DNA from: Megaustenia siamemsis
Taxonomy: Eukaryota > Mollusca > Gastropoda > Stylommatophora > Ariophantidae
Direction of reading: 5' to 3'
Assembly (NCBI GenBank): GCA_032433765.1
Contig: JAVIAB010000046.1
Coordinates: 63,536,175-63,600,174, forward strand
Length of the DNA stretch: 64,000 nt
Shown: positions 34,565-43,819 of the stretch, one piece after another
Position numbering within the stretch: position 1 is the first letter of the stretch
How the letters are laid out: each line of letters begins with the position of its first letter
Program-made: the position numbers and the translations under genes
The notes under the pieces: model-generated
Told to the model about the DNA's origin: nothing
The model's input: the letters and a program-made list of their open reading frames with translations, nothing else
The model's database searches: none

Positions 34565-34950
34565 CTTGATTATAGATGATATTCGATTATAGATGATACT
34601 TGTTTATAGATGATATTTGATTATAGATGATACTTGTATATAGATGATATTTGATTATAGATTATATTTGATTATAGATTATATTTTATTTAGATGATAC
34701 GTGATTATAGACGATACTTAATAATAGATTATACTTGATTATAGATTATATTTTACTTTAGATGATGTTTGATTATAGATGATACTTGATTATAGACGAT
34801 ACTTGATTATAGGTGATGTTTGAATTTACATTATATTTGATTATAGATGATACTTGATTATACATGATATTTGATTATAGATGACACTTGATTATAGATG
34901 ATACTTGATTATACATGATACTTGATTATAGATGACACTTGATTATAGAT
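34565..34950. repeat. About 17- to 18-bp AT-rich repeat
   Basis: Variants of TGATTATAGATGATACT, some with TACATGATA or TTTAGATGA. About 22 units. Confidence 0.92.
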
Positions 34951-35078
34951 GATATATACGATACAAGAAATAAGAAACAATAAGTTAAAGCAGATCATGA
35001 AACAGAGAAGCTCAATAAAGATTGAAAGCAGCAACTTCGAAGAAACGCATAAGAGAAATGTTTGAATGTTTCCTACAG

Positions 35079-35165
35079 AATACCTTTCCATGGCAAGATT
35101 ACCAAGTGGTATTATTATTGTATCAACAAAGGAGCTCTGACATTTCTTGTCTACAGAAAACACAG
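35079..35165 (+). CDS. Exon: first part of C-terminal domain
   Basis: The 87-bp exon is phase 2-2, from TGTTTCCTACAG| to AACACAG|GTAAAT. It reads IPFHGKITKWYYYCINKG then ALTFLVYRKH. Joined by phase to the last exon, the pattern G-x-I-x-x-W-x-Y-Y ... x-F-x-V-x-R ... VGSNTV looks like the start of a beta-sandwich domain seen in some invertebrate surface proteins; I cannot name the family. Both boundaries fit consensus sites. It is too short to stand out as an open frame, and an 84-residue minus frame overlapping it is a shadow. Confidence 0.75.
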
Positions 35166-35245
35166 GTAAATGTTATCAAAGATATTTGTGATATCGATTA
35201 ATGGTAATATTATCACACACACACCAACACATACTCTTTTTTACC

Positions 35246-35570
35246 TGGCTAAAAGGTAACTTTAAATGTACCAGTCAAATACCAGTGGATAAAGAGATAC
35301 AGTGAAAACGATGGCGCTGGATGGGACACAAACTGTAGATGTCAACTGAAAGTATTACACAACAGGCCCCTTTTTGGATTCCCCAGGGCAAAAGATAAAG
35401 AGGAAGACCAAGAAATTCTTGGAGAAGACAGACAGAAGCAGAGATGAAGATGATGGGGAAGACATGGAATAATCGTAAAAGAATTGCAAAAAACAGAACG
35501 ACTTGGAAAGTGTTTGTTGAAGACCTATGCTCCACAGGGAGCTGAAAAGTAGAATAAGAAGAAGAAAAGG
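35246..35570 (+). mobile_element. LINE family C, 3' end
   Basis: With frameshifts it reads WRWMGHKL-type text, then GRPRNSW-like and ends WKVFVEDLCSTGS-stop; the same protein end is clearer in the copy at 52530-53235. The last 40 bp (GTGTTTGTTGAAGACCTATG) is the sequence amplified in the 39-bp array at 37285. Confidence 0.82.
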
Positions 35571-35589
35571 TAAATGGAACTATATCAAC

Positions 35590-35974
35590 CCAGGCCATCA
35601 TCATCATGTGCCATATCAGTTGCATAAGCTATCATGTCGTTCCAGGATTTTCTATCCACTGTAGATTATATCTGTTCTGTTTTCGATTGTTTTCCGTGCC
35701 ATTACACCAAATTATATAGTATTTTCTCTCTTTTTCGTCTATGGTCTCTCTTTCCCTCGATTTTGTCAGTTGTAACCAAGTATTCCAAGTTCCCTCTTCT
35801 CATGAAGTGCCCGAAAGATGTTGATTGTTCCTTCCTGATGTTTCTTATGAGCTCCCTTTTTGTGTTGGCCTCTCTGAGAATGTCCTTGTTTGTCATTTAT
35901 CTGTCCAGGGAACTCTCAACATTCCTCTCAGAATTCCTATCTTTGCAACCTTTAAATGGTCTTTTCATTTAGTT
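35590..35974 (-). mobile_element. LINE family A, 3' end
   Basis: Minus strand: DILREANTKRELIRNIRK, SFGHFMRRGNLEYLV, and a 3' tail seen as CATCATCATGTGCC on plus. The family A and family C copies meet tail to tail around 35575-35590. The 5' side ends within the segment matching TTTCATTT(A/G)TTGTCTAC, where the 32-bp array starts. Confidence 0.85.
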
Positions 35975-36335
35975 GTCTACAAATGACTTTATAATATGTT
36001 GTTATTGTCTACAAATGACATTATATTATGTTGTTATTGTCGACAAATGACATTATATTATGTTGTTATTGTCGACAAATGACATTATATTATGTTGTTA
36101 TTGTCTACAAATGACATTATATTATGTTGTTATTGTCGACAAATGACATTATATTATGTTGTTATTGTCTACAAATGACATTATATTATGTTGTTATTGT
36201 CTACAAATGACATTATATTATGTTGTTATTGTCTACAAATGACATTATACACTGTATTATGTTGTTATTGTCTACAAATGACATTATATTATGTTGTTAT
36301 TGTCTACAAATGACATTATAATACGTTGTTATATT
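35975..36335. repeat. 32-bp minisatellite, about 11 units
   Basis: The unit has TTGTCTACAAATGACATT and ATATTATGTTGTTA. The TTGTCTAC word is shared with the adjoining LINE family A sequence, suggesting the array grew from the LINE border. Confidence 0.93.
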
Positions 36336-36750
36336 TATCAAGTAAAATATTGAAACAGACAGCAGGTCAGTTATGAGGTTCTGTACCATAAATATTTTCC
36401 AAATCGGGCTCATCTCGTTGGAGACGTCACGTCACTAAGTTGTTCCTTGCTCTTCGAGTCGTTTACTAGATGTTTGACTTTCAGAAATCTAAGATTCAAG
36501 TGTGGTAAGGGTTGAAAAACATAGGGGAGAACCATCTGATTTGATAACAGTTAGTACATGTAAGGTCTTCATGTGTAAAGAAGCTCTTGTTGAGACCGAC
36601 TTCACATGTGATAAGACTAAAGTCACATTCCGCGGTAGAAATGGGGATCTTGCTGCTGGTTTATATAAATTGCAGCGGTGGAACAGATATTTTATTCTGT
36701 GCCTGGAGCTCGTGAAAACCCTCTACAGATTGTTTTTCTTCTGAAGTTCT
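36336..36750 (+). other. Unique island with unidentified 80-residue frame
   Basis: A plus frame at about 36502-36744 reads SDLITVSTCKVFMCKEALV, ETDFTCDKTKVTFRG and continues to a Phe-rich end. It has four cysteines and normal composition, but in-frame stops occur just upstream and no acceptor is placed in frame. It might be a decayed exon or a retroelement fragment. Unassigned. Confidence 0.3.
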
Positions 36751-36759
36751 AAACCTTTT

Positions 36760-37095
36760 ACACATACCCTTTATAGGAAACACACTGCTGAAATCAACTG
36801 AAGGTATTCAACGACATACCCTTTATAGGAAACACACTGCTGAAATCAACTGAAAGTATTAAACGACATACCCTTTATAGGAAACACATTGCTGGAATCA
36901 ACTGAAGGTATTAAACGACATACCCTTTATAGGAAACACACTGCTGGAATCAACTGAAGGTATCAAACGACATACCCTTTATAGGAAACACACTGCTGGA
37001 ATCAACTGAAGGTATCAAACGACATACCCTTTATAGGAAACACACTGCTGGAATCAACTGAAGGTATCAAACGACATACCCTTTATAGGAAAAAC
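36760..37095. repeat. 52-bp array inside LINE family C, about 6.5 units
   Basis: The unit has GACATACCCTTTATAGGAA, ACACACTGCTGGAATCAACTG and AAGGTATCAAAC. Part of the unit (AACTGAAAGTATTA) matches LINE C at 35345-35360. Confidence 0.9.
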
Positions 37096-37284
37096 ACTGC
37101 TGAAGCCAAAAGAAAGTATTACATGACAGGTCCGTTTTGGAATCCCATGGGTGAAGACGAACTGGAGGGTCAACATAATACTTGGAGAAGACAGATGTAA
37201 GCGGAGATGAAGATAATGGGGAAGACATGTGATGGTCTTGAGTGAATGGCTAGAAACAGAACTGCTTGTAAAGTGTTAGTTGAA

Positions 37285-38865
37285 GACCTATGCTCTACTG
37301 GGAGCTGAAAGTGTTTGTTGAAGACCTATGCTCTACTGGGAGCTGAAAGTGTTAGTTGAAGACCTATGCTCTACTGGGAGCTGCAAGTGTTAGTTGAAGA
37401 CCTATGCTCTACTGGGAGCTGAAAGTGTTTGTTGAAGACCTATACTCTACTGGGAGCTGAAAGTGTTTGTTGAAGACCTATGCTCTACTGGGAGCTGAAA
37501 GTGTTTGTTGAAGACCTATGCTCTACTGGGAGCTGAAAGTGTTTGTTGAAGACCTATGCTCTACTGGGAGCTGAAAGTGTTTGTTGAAGACCTATGCTCT
37601 ACTGGGAGCTGAAAGTGTTTGTTGAAGACCTATGCTCTACTGGGAGCTGAAAGTGTTTGTTGAAGACCTATGCTCTACTGGGAGCTGAAAGTGTTTGTTG
37701 AAGACCTATGCTCTACTGGGAGCTGAAAGTGTTAATTGAAGACCTATGCTCTACTGGGAGCTGAAAGTGTTAATTGAAGACCTATGCACTACTGGGAGCT
37801 GAAAGTGTTAATTGAAGACCTATGCTCTACTGGAGGCTGAAAGTGTTTGTTGAAGACCTATGCTCTACTGGGAGCTGCAAGTGTTAGTTGAAGACCTATG
37901 CTCTACTGGGAGCTGAAAGTGTTAGTTGAAGACCTATGCTCTACTGGGAGCTGAAAGTGTTTGTTGAAGATCTATGCACTACTGGGAGCTGAAAGTGTTT
38001 GTTGAAGACCTATGCTCTACTGGGAGCTGAAAGTGTTTGTTGAAGACCTATGTTCTCCTGGGAGCTGAAAGTGTTTGTTGAAGACCTATGCTCTACTGGG
38101 AGCTGAAAGTGTTAGTTGATGACCTATGCTCTACTGGGAGCTGAAAGTGTTTGTTGAAGACCTATGCTCCACAGGGAGCTGAAAGTGTTTGTTGAAGACC
38201 TATGCTCTACTGGGAGCTGAAAGTGTTAGTTGAAGACCTATGCTCTACTGGGAGATGAAAGTGTTAGTTGAAGACCTATGCTCTACTGGGAGCTGAAAGT
38301 GTTAGTTGAAGACCTATGCTCTACTGGGAGCTGAAAGTGTTTGTTGAAGACCTATGCTCTACTGGGAGCTGAAAGTGTTTGTTGAAGACCTATGCTCTAC
38401 TGGGAGCTGAAAGTGTTTGTTGAAGACCTATGCTCTACTGGGAGCTGCAAGTGTTAATTGAAGACCTATGCTCTACTGGGAGATGAAAGTGTTTGTTGAA
38501 GACCTATGCTCTACTGGGAGCTGAAAGTGTTTGTTGAAGATCTATGCTCTACTGGGAGCTGAAAGTGTTTGTTGAAGACCGATGCTACACAGGAGCTGAA
38601 AGTGTTTGTTGAAGACCTATGCTCTACTGGAGGCTGAAAGTGTTTGTTGAAGACCTATGCTCTACTGGAGGCTGAAAGTGTTTGTTGAAGACCTATGCTC
38701 TACTGGAGGCTGAAAGTGTTTGTTGAAGACCTATGCTCTACTGGAGGCTGAAAGTGTTTGTTGAAGACCTATGCTCTACTGGAGGCTGAAAGTGTTTGTT
38801 GAAAACCTATGTTCTACTGGGAGCTGAAAGTGTTTGTTGAAGACCTATGCTACACAGGAGTTAAA
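37285..38865. repeat. 39-bp array from the LINE C terminus, about 40 units
   Basis: The unit has GAAAGTGTTTGTTGAAGACC, TATGCTCTACTGGGAGCTG. This is the LINE codon series for VFVEDLCSTGS. Some units retain the LINE-type GCTCCACAGGGAGC (about 38164), and the last unit is followed by LINE-like AAGAAGTAGAAGAATAAGA. Confidence 0.95.
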
Positions 38866-38875
38866 GGGAAGAAGT

Positions 38876-38989
38876 AGAAGAATAAGATGCAAATATGTAA
38901 AGACAAAATATTATTGATATTCTAATTCTATTTATTTTATCTTTCCCACCTTACCCTACCATATGACTAAAACACGTGACTCTCCACAG
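38876..38989. other. Unique intron before last exon
   Basis: AT-rich; ends in a pyrimidine-rich acceptor (GTGACTCTCCACAG). Confidence 0.5.
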
Positions 38990-39281
38990 CAATGTTTACG
39001 TGTATGTCGGCTCCAACACTGTCACGTGCATACCTGGCTGGAGATTGCCTTATAATGTTCCTGCAACCAAACAGTTTGAGGTGAAAGAAAGTGACGTCAT
39101 TGGCATCTACTCTGAATCATCCGGCACCCTCAGCGTTAGCAACTGTAAAAATGCCAAGGTCAAGGTGTCGATGTTGAAAATGGCAACAGCAAGTTCGTTC
39201 AACTCCCTCGTCAGCACAAACCGAACATTTGCAACTGAGTTCTGTATGGTCCCCGCATTAGGCTACCGGATTGAGCCCTAG
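38990..39281 (+). CDS. Last exon: C-terminal domain and stop
   Basis: The exon starts after CTCTCCACAG| in phase 2 and encodes 96 residues to a TAG stop. It begins NVYVYVGSNTVTCIPGW, continues KQFEVKESDVIGIYSES, LSVSNCKNAKVKV and ends EFCMVPALGYRIEP. Three cysteines and the V-x-x-S-D-V-I-G-x-Y-S segment resemble the extracellular beta-type domain of several invertebrate mosaic proteins (pattern recalled; no search possible). There is no transmembrane segment or lipid-anchor signal after it, so the product is probably secreted. This is the longest and clearest coding exon of the gene. Confidence 0.82.
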
Positions 39282-39332
39282 AGAAAAGAGAGACATTTAA
39301 GCAATCTATTGTTTGTTTTTATTTTCAAATTA

Positions 39333-39338
39333 ATTAAA
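39333..39338 (+). promoter_or_regulatory. Candidate polyadenylation signal ATTAAA
   Basis: ATTAAA lies 52 bases after the stop codon, in an AT-rich stretch following TTTGTTTTTATTTTC. It is the commonest variant of AATAAA. Only position and sequence support it. Confidence 0.5.
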
Positions 39339-39383
39339 GGTATCACGTGGACATAATATTACTGCAGCCAATCTCTGTTCTTG

Positions 39384-39645
39384 TGGGAGCCGCGTTAGCT
39401 CAGTGGTTAGTGAACTGGACTACAAAGGACAAGGGTTAGGGTTCAATCCCAACCGACGGCTTCCGGGTTCACCCAGCCTTCAATGGGAACCCGATTTTTT
39501 TCTTGGAAAGTGAAGCGGCACGGGCGTAATACCGACCACATTACCCCAAAAATCATGTGCTGAAGGTCTGTAAAATTTATGGTCACTAACACCATATTCC
39601 CTATACGCCACTTGGCGTGACGGGGTACTTTACTTTTTTTTTTTT
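39384..39645 (+). mobile_element. SINE family 1, full-length copy
   Basis: The A box TAGCTCAGTGGTTAG (39396-39410) and B box GGGTTCAATCC (about 39439-39449) give a tRNA-like head. The body has ACCGACGGCTTCCGGG, CGGGCGTAATACCGACC and CGCCACTTGGCGTGACGGG, then a T-rich tail. A perfect 14-bp duplication, AATCTCTGTTCTTG, flanks it (39370-39383, 39646-39659). This copy defines the family limits. It sits just past the gene's probable 3' end. Confidence 0.95.
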
Positions 39646-39659
39646 AATCTCTGTTCTTG

Positions 39660-39830
39660 AATGACTTAATTAAAATACAAGAGAGGACACAGTTTAATAA
39701 CGATGACTTTTTGCTCCATTTATGAGACAGACCATTGCTCTACAACTCAATGGGACCTCAGATGCCCTCCTCAATATATTCCCTCAACGTGCAGCATCTG
39801 AGGACCTCCGTTCTGTGTTGGCCTAAATGT
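39660..39830. other. Unique sequence downstream of gene
   Basis: No feature recognised. Confidence 0.4.
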
Positions 39831-39849
39831 CACCACCGATACTCTTGAG

Positions 39850-40840
39850 CATGCCCGCTGAGGGTGTTGTCCGGAAAAGTCACTTGAATGTTGTGCTACC
39901 CACTGATGGTGTTGTGTGGAAAAGTCACTTGAACGTTGTGCTACCCGCTGATGGTGTTGTCCGGAAAAGTCACTTGAACGTTGTGCTACCCGCTGATGGT
40001 GTTGTCTGGAAAAGTCACTTGAACGTTGTGCTACCCGCTGATGGTGTTGTCCGGAAAAGTCGCTTGAACGTTGTGCTACCCGCTGATGGTGTTGTCCGGA
40101 AAGTCACTTGAACGTTGTGCTACCCGCTGATGGTGTTGTCCGGAAAAGTCACTTGAATGTTGTGCTACCCACTGATGGTGTTGTCCGGAAAAGTCGCTTG
40201 AACGTTGTGCTACCCGCTGATGGTGTTGTCCGGAAAAGTCGCTTGAACGTTGTGCTACCCGCTGATGGTGTTGTCCGGAAAAGTCACTTGAACGTTGTGC
40301 TACAAGCTGAGGTTATTGTACAGAAAGGTCACTTGAACGTTGTGCTACCCGCTGATGGTGTTGTCCGGAAAAGTCGCTTGAACGTTGTGCTACCAGCTGA
40401 GGTTATTGTACAGAAAGGTCACTTGAACGTTGTGCTACCCGCTGATGGTGTTGTCCGGAAAAGTCACTTGAACGTTGTGCTACAAGCTGAGGTTATTGTA
40501 CAGAAAGGTCACTTGAACGTTGTGCTACCCGCTGATGGTGTTGTCCGGAAAAGTCACTTGAATGTTGTGCTACCCACTGATGGTGTTGTCCGGAAAAGTC
40601 GCTTGAACGTTGTGCTACCCGCTGATGGTGTTGTCCGGAAAAGTCACTTGAACGTTGTGCTACCCGCTGATGGTGTTGTCCGGAAAAGTCACTTGAACGT
40701 TGTGCTACCCGCTGATGGTGTTGTCCGGAAAAGTCACTTGAATGTTGTGCTACCCACTGATGGTGTTGTCCGGAAAAAGTCGTTTGAACGTTGTGCTACA
40801 AGCTGAGGTTATTGTACAGAAAGGTCACTTGAACGTTGTG
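39850..40840. repeat. 45-bp minisatellite, about 22 units
   Basis: The unit has TTGAACGTTGTGCTACC, CGCTGATGGTGTTGTCC and GGAAAAGTCAC, with a second unit type (AAGCTGAGGTTATTGTACAG). Period 45 keeps the frame LNVVLPADGVVRKSH open; it is a repeat shadow. The final AACGTTGTGCTACCAATG is LINE D sequence (same word at about 13210), so the array joins a LINE D copy. Confidence 0.94.
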
Positions 40841-41590
40841 CTACCAATGATAGTCCTAGACTTGAAATGCATGAATAATAACCTCTACTGAGATGAAATG
40901 TGTTAGACGAATGATTGGAAACAGTCTGAGTGATAAAGTCAGAAATCAAGAACTGAGAAAAAAGCTAGGAATAGTTTCCGCCATAGAAGACATAAAGAAG
41001 CAACAGATAAGATGCTCTGGCCTTGTGATAAGATAGAAACAACACAACGAACCTTTAATAAATGTTGCGAGAACATGAGGTTCAAGGGTCGACCATGAAC
41101 AGGATGGATTGATGGAATATTAGAAACACTAGTACAGGCTAACAGAAGGGCAAAAGATGGATTGTTGGAATATTAGAAACACTAGTACAGGCTAAAAGAA
41201 GAGCAAAAGATGGATTGATGGAATATTAGAAACACTAGTACAGGCGAACTGAAGGGCAAAAAATGGATTGATGGAATATTAGAAACACTAGTACAGGCTA
41301 ACTGAAGAGCAAAAGATGGATTGATGGAATATTAGAAACACTAGTACAGGCGAACAGAAGAGCAAAAGATGGATTGATGGAATATTAGAAACACTAGTAC
41401 TGGCTAACAGAAGAGCAAAAAATGGATTGATGGAATATTAGAAACACTAGTACAGGCTAACAGAAGAGCAAAAGATGGATTGATGGAATATTAGAAACAC
41501 TAGTACAGGCTATCAGAAGAGCACCAGATCACAAACTATATCTCCCATCAACGCTGAAAGGCAAATGTGGCAGGAAACAAACAAATTATG
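40835..41590 (+). mobile_element. LINE family D, 3' end, with internal array
   Basis: It follows family D: AACGTTGTGCTACCAATG, GAGATGAAATGTGTTAGACG, ACAGTCTGAG, AAAAAGCTAGGAATAGT, CCTTTAATAAATGTTG, and ends CATCAACGCTGAAAGGCAAA. A 52- to 54-bp internal segment (WIDGILETL-type codons) is repeated at about 41105-41520. Confidence 0.88.
41105..41520. repeat. About 53-bp array within LINE D coding sequence, about 8 units
   Basis: The unit has AGATGGATTGATGGAATATT, AGAAACACTAGTACAGG and CTAACAGAAGAGCAAA. The unexpanded family D sequence reads GATGGATCGATGGAATATT at 13500 and has one copy there. Confidence 0.93.
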
Positions 41591-41599
41591 ATCTTTCTG

Positions 41600-41830
41600 G
41601 ACAGCAGTGGTGATAGCTGTCCAATGATTTGACAAGCTTTGTTTCATCCTGAGTCTATCTCTGCTGTTTATGAATTGTTTGTCACTAGACTTCCCAGGTG
41701 TTTAAATTCCTCTACTTGTTTTAATTGTCTGCCGCCTATTGCTCTGTTGATGTTCTTTTCTTTTCCAATTCTCATAACTTCTGTCCTGCTGGTGTCTGTT
41801 TTCATATTGCATTGCTGCTAAGTCATTGCT
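41600..41830 (-). mobile_element. LINE family D fragment, inverted
   Basis: Plus-strand words AGCTGTCCAATGATTTGAC, AGACTTCCCAGGTGTTT and TCCTCTACTTGTTTTAATTG match the minus-oriented family D copy at 44290-44420. It faces the plus copy ending at 41590. Confidence 0.85.
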
Positions 41831-41884
41831 GCTAAGTCATTGCTGCTAAGTCATTGCTGCTAAGTCATTGCTGCTAAGTCTATT
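41814..41884. repeat. 14-bp repeat, 5 units
   Basis: ATTGCTGCTAAGTC repeated head to tail. Confidence 0.95.
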
Positions 41885-41964
41885 TAAGTCTTCTTGTTTG
41901 TCTCCTATTTTCGCATGTAATATTTACACCAGTGGTTCTTAAAATAATCGATACTAACCCCGTA

Positions 41965-42268
41965 AAGGTAAGGTAAAGTACGAGACTTGAACCGGCATCT
42001 TAGCACGCGAGTATATACCCATATGTGCTCGGCCGCCTATCCAGAAATGTTCGGATATTTCTGTATAGTGTAGCCTCAAGCATCGAAACTTAGATGCGAA
42101 GCGACATTCCTCACCTTCCCGGGGTAATACCCTGGTACCCATTTCTGCCAACGGCTGGGTCGACAGTGGGGTTTTTTTTTTTTTCCAACCACGAGTACAA
42201 CTCACACTGCTCCCAGCGGGAATCGAACACGGGTTGTCCGAACGTCGGTAGTCCAGTCGGGTAACTGT
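41965..42268 (-). mobile_element. tRNA-derived SINE, family 2
   Basis: On minus the head includes GTGTTCGATTCCCGC (B box), then an A run, GTCGACCCAGCCGTTGG, ATGGGTACCAGGGTATTACC and a tail GTACTTTACCTTACC. A perfect 12-bp duplication, ACTAACCCCGTA, lies at 41953-41964 and 42269-42280. Confidence 0.9.
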
Positions 42269-42280
42269 ACTAACCCCGTA

Positions 42281-42735
42281 CAGGACAGTAACACTAACAC
42301 GAGAACCGTTGCGGTGAACTATCTCAGCAACGGTAAGCAAAGACCACATTTAAGCGATTTAATACAAGAAACACTTGTGTGAAGTGATGGAACCCACCGA
42401 GTTCACAACCTCTGCTTAACATGTCCACGATCATCGACTGCATCCTGCCAATGATTGACTGCAGTAAACACGTCTTGTATTTAAATTGTTGTAGAGACCT
42501 TGTTCATTTTCACTTGGACCGTTACAGACATTTCTCAGGCAATCCAACTCGCACAATTACCCGTAAACGAAGCAATTAATTAACGTAGCTTTACGTTTAT
42601 TCAAATGAGTTATCCCGATGTAGTTATACTGGAAGCATCGTTGTTAATTTATCACATTTCCACTGAGTGAACTAACGTGTTTCTGCTTGACACACAGACA
42701 CATCTGTGAGGTAGAGAACAGCCCGAGAGACAGCC
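42281..42735. other. Unique sequence, unassigned
   Basis: Contains an acceptor-like GTTTCTGCTTGACACACAG at about 42680-42699 followed by a short plus frame (HICEVENSPRDSQ then stop). Insufficient for an exon call. No other structure. Confidence 0.35.
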
Positions 42736-43765
42736 AGTAGAACACACGAGATGATTACCACAAACACAAACACACGAGATGATGTCCACAAACACAAACA
42801 CATGAGATGGTTAACACAAACACAAACACATGAGATGATTACCACAAACACAAACACATGAGATGATTACCACAAACACAAACACACGAGATGATTACCA
42901 CAAACACAAACACACGAGATGATTACCACAAACACAAACACATGAGATGATTACCACAACCACAAACACATGAGATGATTACCACAAACACACGAGATGA
43001 TTACCACAAACACATGAGATGATTACCACAAACACAAACACATGAGATAATTGCCACAAACACAAACACATGAGATGATTACCACAAACACAAACACATG
43101 AGATGATTACCACAAACACAGGAGATGATTACCACAAACACATGAGAAGATTACCACAAACACACGAGATGATTACCACAAACACAAACACATGAGATGA
43201 TTACCAAAAACACAAACACATGAGATGATTACCACAACACAAACACATGAGATGATTACCAAAAACACAAACACATGAGATGATTACCACAAACACAAAC
43301 ACACGAGATGATTACCAAAAACACAAACACACGAGATGATTACCAAAAACACAAACACACGAGATGATTACCACAAACACAAACACATGAGATGATTACC
43401 ACAAACACAAACACATGAGATGATTACCACAAACACAAACACATGAGATGATTACCACAAACACAAACACATGAGATGATTACCACAAACACAAACACAT
43501 GAGATGATTACCACAAACACAAACACATGAGATGATTACCACAAACACAAACACATGAGATGATTACCACAAACACATGAGATGATTACCACAAACACAT
43601 GAGATGATTACAAAAAACACATGAGATGATTACCAAAAACACAAACACATGAGATGATTACCAAAAACACAAACACATGAGATGATTACCACAAACACAA
43701 ACACATGAGATGATTACCACAAACACAAACACATGAGATGATTACCACAAACACAAACACACGAA
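42736..43765. repeat. 28-bp minisatellite with 16-bp short units, about 40 units
   Basis: The unit has GAGATGATTACCACAAACAC, AAACACA(T/C). Short units lacking the second AAACACA also occur. Period-compatible shadows on minus read as Cys/Val runs. Confidence 0.94.
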
Positions 43766-43819
43766 GCGTGTAAAGCTGGGAGCACAATAGTCACTGTCAT
43801 TTTTTTTTCCTTTTCTTCT

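Larger units (their letters stand above)
36760..38875 (+). mobile_element. LINE family C, 3' end expanded by two internal arrays
   Basis: Outside the arrays the sequence follows the family C 3' end in order: ACTGCTGAAGCC, AAGTATTACATGACAGG, TGGAATCCCATGGG, TTGGAGAAGACAG, GAAGATAATGGGGAAGAC, then GTGTTAGTTGAAGACC. The first array (about 36760-37095) repeats the segment that reads CTGCGGAAACCAACTG in the 52.5-kb copy. The second (about 37285-38860) repeats the terminal segment. Confidence 0.85.
7746..39281 (+). other. Gene model: secreted or surface mosaic protein (kringle-ShK-ShK-sushi-C-terminal domain)
   Basis: Seven exons on one strand chain with consistent intron phases. The kringle half ends in phase 1; both ShK exons and the sushi exon are symmetric 1-1; the linker exon is 1-2; the next is 2-2; the last starts in phase 2 and ends in a stop. 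Phase-1 symmetric exons are typical of shuffled extracellular modules. The 5' part, including signal peptide and first kringle half, is not confidently found in the window. Exons total roughly 1.1 kb over 31.5 kb of array-filled introns. I do not recognise a named orthologue. Exon skipping or additional exons cannot be excluded without transcripts. Confidence 0.75.

Noticed and set aside
34909..35163. 84-residue minus frame
   Set aside because: It overlaps the exon at 35079 antisense and extends into an AT-rich array; no domain.
39384..39460. tRNA gene
   Set aside because: A and B boxes belong to a SINE with body, tail and target-site duplication; no proper anticodon arm seen. The same applies to 32258-32350.
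42680..42735. Short exon after GACACACAG (HICEVENSPRDSQ)
   Set aside because: Stop after 13 residues and continuation into an array; phase cannot be tested.
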